From: Helichrysum umbraculigerum
Lineage: Eukaryota; Streptophyta; Magnoliopsida; Asterales; Asteraceae
Assembly: GCA_949592205.1 (NCBI GenBank)
Contig: CATIUR010000001.1
Span: forward strand, 243,028,250 to 243,092,249
Direction: 5' to 3'
Length of the DNA: 64,000 bases
Of this stretch, positions 57,100-64,000 are shown in pieces; position 1 is the first letter of the stretch, and every line of letters starts with the position of its first letter. Both the position numbers and the translations under genes were made by a program. The notes beneath the pieces were generated by a model. The model was not told the DNA's origin, did no database searches, and worked only from the letters and a program-made list of their open reading frames with translations.

Positions 57100-59700
57100 T
57101 CTTCCCCTAATAATCACATCACTTGTGAATTTATTGACGGTTAATATCATCTCATCAAAATTAAAGAGCAAAAACTGACTTTTATGAGATAATTCATGGA
57201 TCCATCATTGTTGATGTATTCATCAAGTTGAAAAATGTTTTATATTTATGCAAGACAATGAGTGTTCTCACATAAGTTATCTCGTCAAAAATGTGACGTA
57301 AATGATTTTCAACTCTTTTATAATAGTGAGAAATATCAATGTCTAATAATATATGTCATCCTTCGGGGGTCAGAAGGATTAAAATGATCACTACATCATG
57401 AGGATGTATGACTCTTTATCCACGATAAAAGTTTATCTTTACAAGACATTTCTTTCATATTCAATTATGAATATTCGTTCGCCTTTAGAATCTTGTAAAA
57501 AGTTCAAAGGATGTATGAATTGCAAAATACTCATAAAGAATGTATATGCAATATGGGCTAAATTGTCCATTTAATAAAGAGATGCACAAATTGATATAAG
57601 GACTTGTTTGATTCGACGGTGTCCTCGAGAGCCATTTATGAAAAGCATGAGGCATTATAAATAGTGAAACATGCCTTTATCAGATCTTCCCAATCATTTG
57701 ATATAAGATCTTATTTCAAATTGAATAAATGGTATTCTCAATTAAAAACCTTTATATAAAGCATGAGGCTGTTTAAAGTGAAAGCATCTTTAAGCATTTT
57801 ATATCCTTGAGGGATTCAAATAGCAAATGAGCTAGGCTTGTGAGTTATCATATAGCAAAGAGCCTTAGTATCAACACTCTAGCCGTATATCTCATAGCTT
57901 CATACTCATTGGGAAGTTGAGTAAAGACCAGCCATACAATAGGCTTTACATTGTTATGAAATGGACTATAAGTCCAAAAATCTCGTATGAAGAGATTTCA
58001 TAAATTTATTGCGCATTTTTATATTGGCCAAATAATATTTGCAATTCTTTGCAAAAATAATTTCATGATCCTCAATCACAATAGCTAGTGCTATATTATA
58101 ACAATAATATTATTATATCGTTTATATCGATTCCACGATGTTCTAGACATGATATCATTTATTGAGATCTCTTCATTTTTCGGTACCAGAGGTTCTGATA
58201 GAACCTTCATATCTAGTTTCGTTAGATTAAAATGGGGTCTTGAATTCCTCGATTAGACCATCTAAATAACTTGCTCCTTTTTTTTTCGAGGATATAATTT
58301 GGAATCGACTCACGTTTCACGTGATATAGGCTTATTAGCCATTTTTATAGGAGCAATAACAACTTATCATTCAAACAAATATGTCTGGCAGTTATAAAAA
58401 AAAAAATTGAATTATCATTTGAACTTCAAGTTCATACTTGATACTATGAGGATCAATATTATATATTGATAATTCATTTTCAATTTAAGTTGTTTTAAGA
58501 TTTCCCCTTTTGGTCTAATAGTTGTGCGTTATGGTTGAGCATATATCGCACATACAAATATAAATATCAATGATATATCTTTTTAATGACCAAAAATGAA
58601 TTATAAGGAGGGAAAAATCTATTTCCACTGGCACGATGCGAATTATTGCATGTATATTAATATGGCCCCATATCATTGTTGCTCTCATAATAGATGTTGA
58701 TTTGCAATCAACTAAGCCTTTTAACAAAAGCAATTTGTGAATGAACTAATATATGTTCAACACTTATTATAATCAACTGGAAACGTTGATGTATTTAAAC
58801 AATATATACGTTCACCGACAATATCAAAATAAAATTTGATGTTCTGAAATGTGTACTCGTAATCTCATTAACTGAGTTACTTAGTCACGCAAACTTTAGG
58901 TTGCGATTTTCATGACCATTTAGACGATGCATCGATTTAAAACTCTAAATGGTCCATTATATGGATATATGAAATACCCGTTTGTTGATTTCAGAATTTT
59001 AAGGGAATGAGTCCCAACTATAGTCGGTACGTATAAACATTTATTGAGAGCAATGCATGTAAAATTATTATGTCGAGGAAATTTGAGGTTCCATTATACA
59101 TTTCGCATCATGATTGACTCGGGATGGTCTCACCGGTCTAGCCAATATTTGTAATAGTCAAGGTCCATTAAACATGAAGTTTATGGCCATATGTGCTTCA
59201 ATTGCACATTTTATTTTATAAGCCATAGAATATGACGTATAATCAAAGCCATAATATTGCAACATGAGGTGCATCTAGTTTAAGCGAGTTTTAAAGCATT
59301 GATTGCTTTTGATGGTAAAAACCTTTCTTCTAGGTTTTAACATAATTCTAACGGATCTTTCACCGTTAAATATTCTCTTTAAAGTCCTCATTGAGATGAG
59401 GAATATCATTGATTTGACATGGTCATATAAAAGACCTTATTTGTCAACATAGATCATTCTTCAAAATTATTCGAAGTAAAATAGATCTTAAGATATAAAG
59501 TCCACGGGAGATATGGAGATAAATGTTAATATAGATATCAAGATCAGTGAACTTTAATTTTTATAAAATCAAACACTATAACTACAAAAAAAAAAAAATT
59601 GCACTACATATTGCACATGATGTTCGAAAATAAGATATTTGCTGTAAATGTACATGAATAATATAACAAATTGATCATGTACTTATCATATAACGTGTAG
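57100..59700 (-). pseudogene. Decayed copia pol region, including integrase remnant
   Basis: No long frame. The minus-strand stretch 58733-58515 reads DCKSTSIMRATMIWGHINIH, resembling the WGHAILHAAALI region of copia integrase. Around 58140-58260 the frames contain EISINDI and SRTSWNR, like the linker before RT. Many stops and shifts. Domain borders cannot be set by eye. Confidence 0.55.
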
Positions 59701-59879
59701 AATTATATCAATCAAAACATTTCATATCTATCTATATTTTAACTACGTATGGCTTTTAACTGTGAGCCAGTAAATCATCATATAAGATATTACATCCATA
59801 AGATAATTAATGTTAATAAAAATATTTGTACTAAAATATCTTTAGGAGATCATTGTAGATCTTGATGATTTAAAAAAAA

Positions 59880-60660
59880 ACATATAATAATAACACGAGG
59901 TTATTTTAATTTAGATACACTCTTGAGGAGGTTATAGATCTTGAGGACCCTCACAATAACATTATGTTTGATTCTCTTAAGGGAATCATAATAGAACAAT
60001 TAACAGTAACTCGAGGTTATGTAATTTTGATTCTTTTTAAAGACTTGTAATAAAACAACAATCATAACTTGAGGTTATGTTGTTTCGATTCTCTTTAAGA
60101 GATCATTGCAGATCATGATGATCTAATAAATATATATAATTCAATAACTTGAGGTTATGTTAATTTTTAATTATCTTGTGAAGATAATAATAGATCTTGA
60201 TGATCTTTAAACAATAACATGATGTTATGTTTACTTTTAATCCCCTTGAAGAGATCATAATATATGGATCATGATGATCTAAGAAAAATAAAAGTGGTAT
60301 AACAATAGCATGATGTTATATGTTTTGATTCTCGTTAAGAGATCATTGTGGAAGGATTTAAATCATAACATGAGGTTATGAATTGAAATAACAATAAGAT
60401 CTTGAGGATCTTATAAATATATAACAATAACATGAGGTTATTGAAAACATTATAGATCTAAAGGATCATATAAATATATATGAATAACATTAACATGAGG
60501 TTATGTTATTTGATTCATATTGGTGAATCATAATATAAACATCAATATAACAATAACTTGAGGTATTGTATATTGATTCTTTTTATGTAAATACAATAGA
60601 ACATTGATTGTTCTTGTAATATAATAACAAATAAAAATTCTCCTTATATAATCACAATAG
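59880..60660. repeat. Mini-hairpin repeat array in copia-derived element leader
   Basis: Repeated dyads ATAACNTGAGGTTAT, GATTCTCTTAAGAGATC-like and GATC(A/T)TGATGATC alternate irregularly, roughly every 60-100 bp, between the 5' LTR and the pol remnants. Non-coding. Confidence 0.85.
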
Positions 60661-61320
60661 AACATTGATTGTCCTTGTAAATTACAAAAGAATTACTTAT
60701 ATCTAGTCGAAGTTATTAGATTCATAAATCAATGATTTGATGATAAACTAATATTGTTAATAATTTATGAAAAACAATTAAGAACCATGTCACATAATGT
60801 GCGATTTTAGAAAATATAAAATTTTTCAATGCATAAGACACACAGATGTCATGTGCCTTTTTTTTTAACTAGCTAACACGTATCAAATTTTAGATTATTT
60901 TATTATCAAGATTTGTATGTGAACCAAATATATGATAGACCATATGAACAAAAAGTTTAAGCTTGTACTTCAAAAGTTAATCGTAAAACTCAAACTTGAT
61001 GCAGAGACCATATCATATATAGTTTTCATTCGTTTCGTATCATGTTTAATAATATCATATGAACAAAAGCTGCTGTTAAATATATACTAGTACTAGTAAA
61101 TATAACATACATGTGCCCAGTATATTAACAAAACATGTCTTTATGTGCCGTCTATGATTTCGATACTAGATTGCCACGTATTTGGATCGATTACTCATGC
61201 AAGACATATAATACAATTAATTAACATGCAATTGAATATTATAATGAGACGATCAACAAAAGTGTAAGGCGTACCTTGATTTTAATTGTTGGCCACAAAC
61301 TCAATATTTAAGTTAGAGAT

Positions 61321-61331
61321 TCGTGCTGATA
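61321..61331 (-). promoter_or_regulatory. Putative primer-binding site of copia-derived element
   Basis: Minus-strand TATCAGCACGA lies three bases inside the 5' LTR end. This is not the usual initiator-Met PBS. The motif is seen beside 5' LTRs of other plant copia elements (recalled), where internal or half-tRNA priming has been considered. Confidence 0.6.
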
Positions 61332-61334
61332 ACG

Positions 61335-61520
61335 TGTTGTAAATTGAAATAACAAGAACAATAAGTAAAGAGGAAGAGAGGAATGTTATTGAGTGATTCA
61401 TACATAATAAGTATACAAATGATAAGTATATATAGGGATTATAGAAAACCCTAATAGACTAGTTGGTAGTGGTGGGCTATCCACAAGTTCATGGATTAAG
61501 CCCATGAAGATTTCACAACA
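61335..61520 (-). repeat. 5' LTR of copia-derived element
   Basis: 186 bp, TGTTGT...ACAACA, followed by TSD CATTT at 61521-61525. Confidence 0.95.
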
Positions 61521-61525
61521 CATTT

Positions 61526-62830
61526 AGTAAATAATATGAGCGCATAATTTGTATTCTAAAAGAAAATATCCATCAATCAAAGAGATCGCGAGTTTAAGCA
61601 TCAACTTTTTAAATAATGCACATATTGTGTGACTGTAAATAATATGCTCGTTAAAATCTGCCTTCTAATCTAAAAGAAATAATATATAAATAATGGACAA
61701 ATAGAAAATGTGGACTTATATATGGGTCTAAATATAAAGTTTTTATGTATTGAAATTTTAGCTATTGCTATTTTATATATCCAACATTAAGGACACATGA
61801 CGTTACCTTGATTTTAATGATGCGGCCCATGTAACAATTTATATGATTGACAGTTGACACGTTATTAAAGTTACAAGTTACATAATCAGATCATCAAAAC
61901 ATACAATAGTTTAAATTAAAAGTTTGATGCACACAAAATTGAAACGTTCTAAGTTGGATATACAAAAAACTAGCGTTAAACTCATGTGATGCACGACTAG
62001 AAAAATATAATGTCGTAATACAGTGATCATAAGGTAACACTGAATTGAATAATGTTATGATGATAGTCAACTTAATGTTATTCACACTTTATATATAAAA
62101 AAAAGAAATATAGGTTAAGTTTAGCAATCATATAGATTTGAAAAGTAAAATAAAATAATAAAAATACACATCTTACCGGTCGCATATATAGTTGTAATCG
62201 AGTAATTGTGTGATTGAAAGTAATAGAACCTTAGAAAAAGAAATGATTAACTTGATCCACCTATCCACGAGGCTTGTATTAAAATTACAAAATTAAGATA
62301 AACAAAAAAAGAAGAAGCTATCATAATTCACTACAATTAAAAACTAATAATTAGAGAGCTAAGAAAGAAGTGTGAAGTTTGAGATGAAGAGAACATAAAA
62401 ATATGTTGTTCAAAAAACGATTTCAACTCAAAATCAAATGAATAAATTGATAACGGAATGCCATGATTTTGGACTATAGCCAAAATTATATTACAACTGT
62501 TATCTCATGATGTATTAATTTATATTAAATTAGTTAAAATGTATACCTTATATACTGTCTGAAAATTATGACACGCTAAATTATATAAATTAGTTATAAT
62601 TATATTTTTATTGAAATGTTACCTTATTACTGTGTATGAAGATTTGCCACCTCATCAAAGTTGGTGTATAAGGTGATGACACATTGGATACATCCTATGT
62701 GGTAAGTGTGAAAGTTTGACAAATAATTGATGATTTCCTTCTTTAGTCATAAGGATAGATAGATAGATATAATTTCCGCTGAAGTTGATGTATTTCTTAT
62801 GTATAAAGTTGCTTTTTCTTACTTGAATTT
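61526..62830. other. AT-rich intergenic DNA
   Basis: No supported gene, RNA or repeat. The 63-codon antisense frame at 61894-62085 has no recognisable features. Confidence 0.5.
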
Positions 62831-62834
62831 ATTT

Positions 62835-63032
62835 TATACTCTCTAAGTCCATAATTTACAGCCATCTTTCGATTTTGTGAAGTCTCAAATCTATTGTTCA
62901 CTTTGTACTTCTAACCAATCAAAACACTTTAATGTGATAAGTCATTTTTGCTATACAATACAACTATTACACTTTTAATAAACTGCGTGTTTTTTGTGTG
63001 TGGATAATAAAATTGGGACGAGTGGAGATTAG
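62835..63032. mobile_element. Degenerate Stowaway-like MITE
   Basis: Left end TACTCTCTAAGTCCATAA and right end TTGGGACGAGTGGAGATTA are imperfect inverted copies of the CTCCCTCCGTCCCA Stowaway terminus, bounded by TA. No coding capacity. Borders are approximate. Confidence 0.5.
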
Positions 63033-63175
63033 TTTACAGTTTTTTGATTTTTTAATTGGGAACTGATAATGATATAAGAGAAAAATTGCGCATTTATTGA
63101 AACTAAAGTTTCATTATTTAATCAAAATTATAATTAATACACGAAAATTTGCATTTAATTCAATTAAGGGAAAAT

Positions 63176-63366
63176 CTAAGTTGTGCCCTTAGGGCACATG
63201 TTAACAACATTTAATGAACTTGAATTTTCTATAAATAATATAAATTGTAATTAATGAAGATGTATAATTGAAAATTAGTGAGTTTAATAAATGAATTTTG
63301 TGATATGTTTAGTAACTAATAGTGCATTCAATGAGGCTTATCTTGTGCCCTTAGGGCGCAAGTTAG
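63176..63366. mobile_element. 191-bp MITE-like element with CTAA(G/C)TTG(T/C)GCCC termini
   Basis: Left CTAAGTTGTGCCCTTAGGGC and right TTAGGGCGCAAGTTAG form inverted termini. Each end also contains its own CCCTTAGGG palindrome. No clear TSD. Non-coding AT-rich centre. Confidence 0.65.
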
Positions 63367-63647
63367 TCAAACCCTTCAATTAAACATTCATTTTATTTGT
63401 TATGTATTAATTATGATTTGTAATAATAAAGGAAAGTTTAAGTTTGATAATTATCTCCACATGCTATTTCCATTTTTAATTATATATATTTTTATCATGA
63501 ATTTGATAAAAAAAGCTTTAAGAGTAATTGTTTAGCATTCTATATATATTATATTATATAATTATATATTAATAACCATTTGATGAATCATATATAGAAA
63601 GTAATGATTATGATGTACTTTAAACACGGAAACATTGATGTTTAATT

Positions 63648-63888
63648 ACTCCACCCGTCCTACAAAAATTGTCTCCAACAATTTTTTTTGGGATTAAGAT
63701 AGATAAGGTAAATGTTAGTTTTGACCGTATAATAAAGAGAAGTTTGACTGAATTTATTTAATAAATATATGAGGGTAAAATAAGGAGCTTAATAATTTTC
63801 AATAGTTATTTTTCTGTAAATAAATAATTATTTTAGAACAAATATAAACAGTAATGTGGACAATTATTTTAAAGCGAAAGAGAGTAAA
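63648..63888. mobile_element. Degenerate Stowaway-like MITE
   Basis: Left TACTCCACCCGTCCTACAAA...TTGTC and right GACAATTATTTTAAAGCGAA...AGAGTA are imperfect inverted repeats with a Stowaway-like terminus. Borders are approximate. Confidence 0.45.
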
Positions 63889-64000
63889 AATTTAATTTTA
63901 TTTATAACATTCTTATAAATTGCCCCAAGGCATTATATATCGTTTATCAAATCCCTTTTTATTATTTGCATTAACAATCCCCAATTGAAGTGCAAATAAA

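Larger units (their letters stand above)
56056..61520 (-). mobile_element. Ty1/copia-derived LTR retrotransposon, coding region decayed
   Basis: LTRs 56056-56241 and 61335-61520, both 186 bp and identical by eye, TGTTGTAAATTG...TTTCACAACA, TSD CATTT (56051-56055 and 61521-61525). Coding remnants are on the minus strand, so the right LTR is 5'. Between them lie a hairpin-rich leader (59880-60660), integrase-like and RNase H remnants, three copies of a CCTCGTTAAAAACCTTGCC-type motif and a PPT. No full-length frame remains. Confidence 0.93.

Overview
This is a nuclear window from a flowering plant, most likely a eudicot. The evidence is spliced genes with GT-AG introns, AT-rich intergenic DNA, initiator-Met-tRNA-primed LTR retrotransposons, Stowaway-type MITEs and SINEs. 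An asterid, perhaps Asteraceae, is only a guess. Two host genes flank a very large block of nested transposable elements. No rRNA, genuine tRNA gene, CRISPR array or prokaryotic feature was seen.

Layout. (1) 183-3503, minus strand: the first 13 exons of a STRUBBELIG-RECEPTOR FAMILY (SRF) leucine-rich-repeat receptor kinase; its 3' end lies outside the window. (2) 3504-6345: leader and intergenic DNA, with one SINE that has a 16-bp target-site duplication (TSD). (3) 6346-16858: complete Ty3/gypsy chromovirus-like element A, minus orientation, with 2476-bp LTRs, PBS, PPT and a gag-pol frame broken by only two TAG codons. (4) 16864-20753: AT-rich intergenic DNA. (5) 20754-47683: a tower of nested insertions. 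Solo LTR E contains a MITE (F), solo LTR D and solo LTR G. G contains solo LTR H, a non-autonomous LTR element I (itself hit by solo LTR B and Stowaway K) and solo LTR J (hit by solo LTR C). Nearly every layer is delimited by TG...CA ends and a TSD. (6) 47689-51976: intergenic DNA and leader of an OSCA gene, with a SINE in the leader intron. (7) 51977-55675, plus strand: complete 11-exon OSCA1-like (CSC1-like) mechanosensitive/osmosensing channel gene, 754 aa. (8) 56056-61520: Ty1/copia-derived element, minus orientation, with identical 186-bp LTRs but decayed pol. (9) 61526-64000: intergenic DNA with three MITE-like repeats.

The most unusual signals lie in the LTRs. Divergent LTR families share a gene-like arrangement: a leader ending in a GTAAGT-type donor, a 51-72 nt mini-exon ending in a GTGAGT donor, and a final acceptor. 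The predicted introns or equivalent positions hold arrays of short inverted repeats whose stem sequence differs by family. In solo LTR E the stems change on both sides together while the loop or spacer stays constant, which resembles covariation of a selected hairpin or dyad-symmetric protein site. All functional readings of these signals are inference from sequence.
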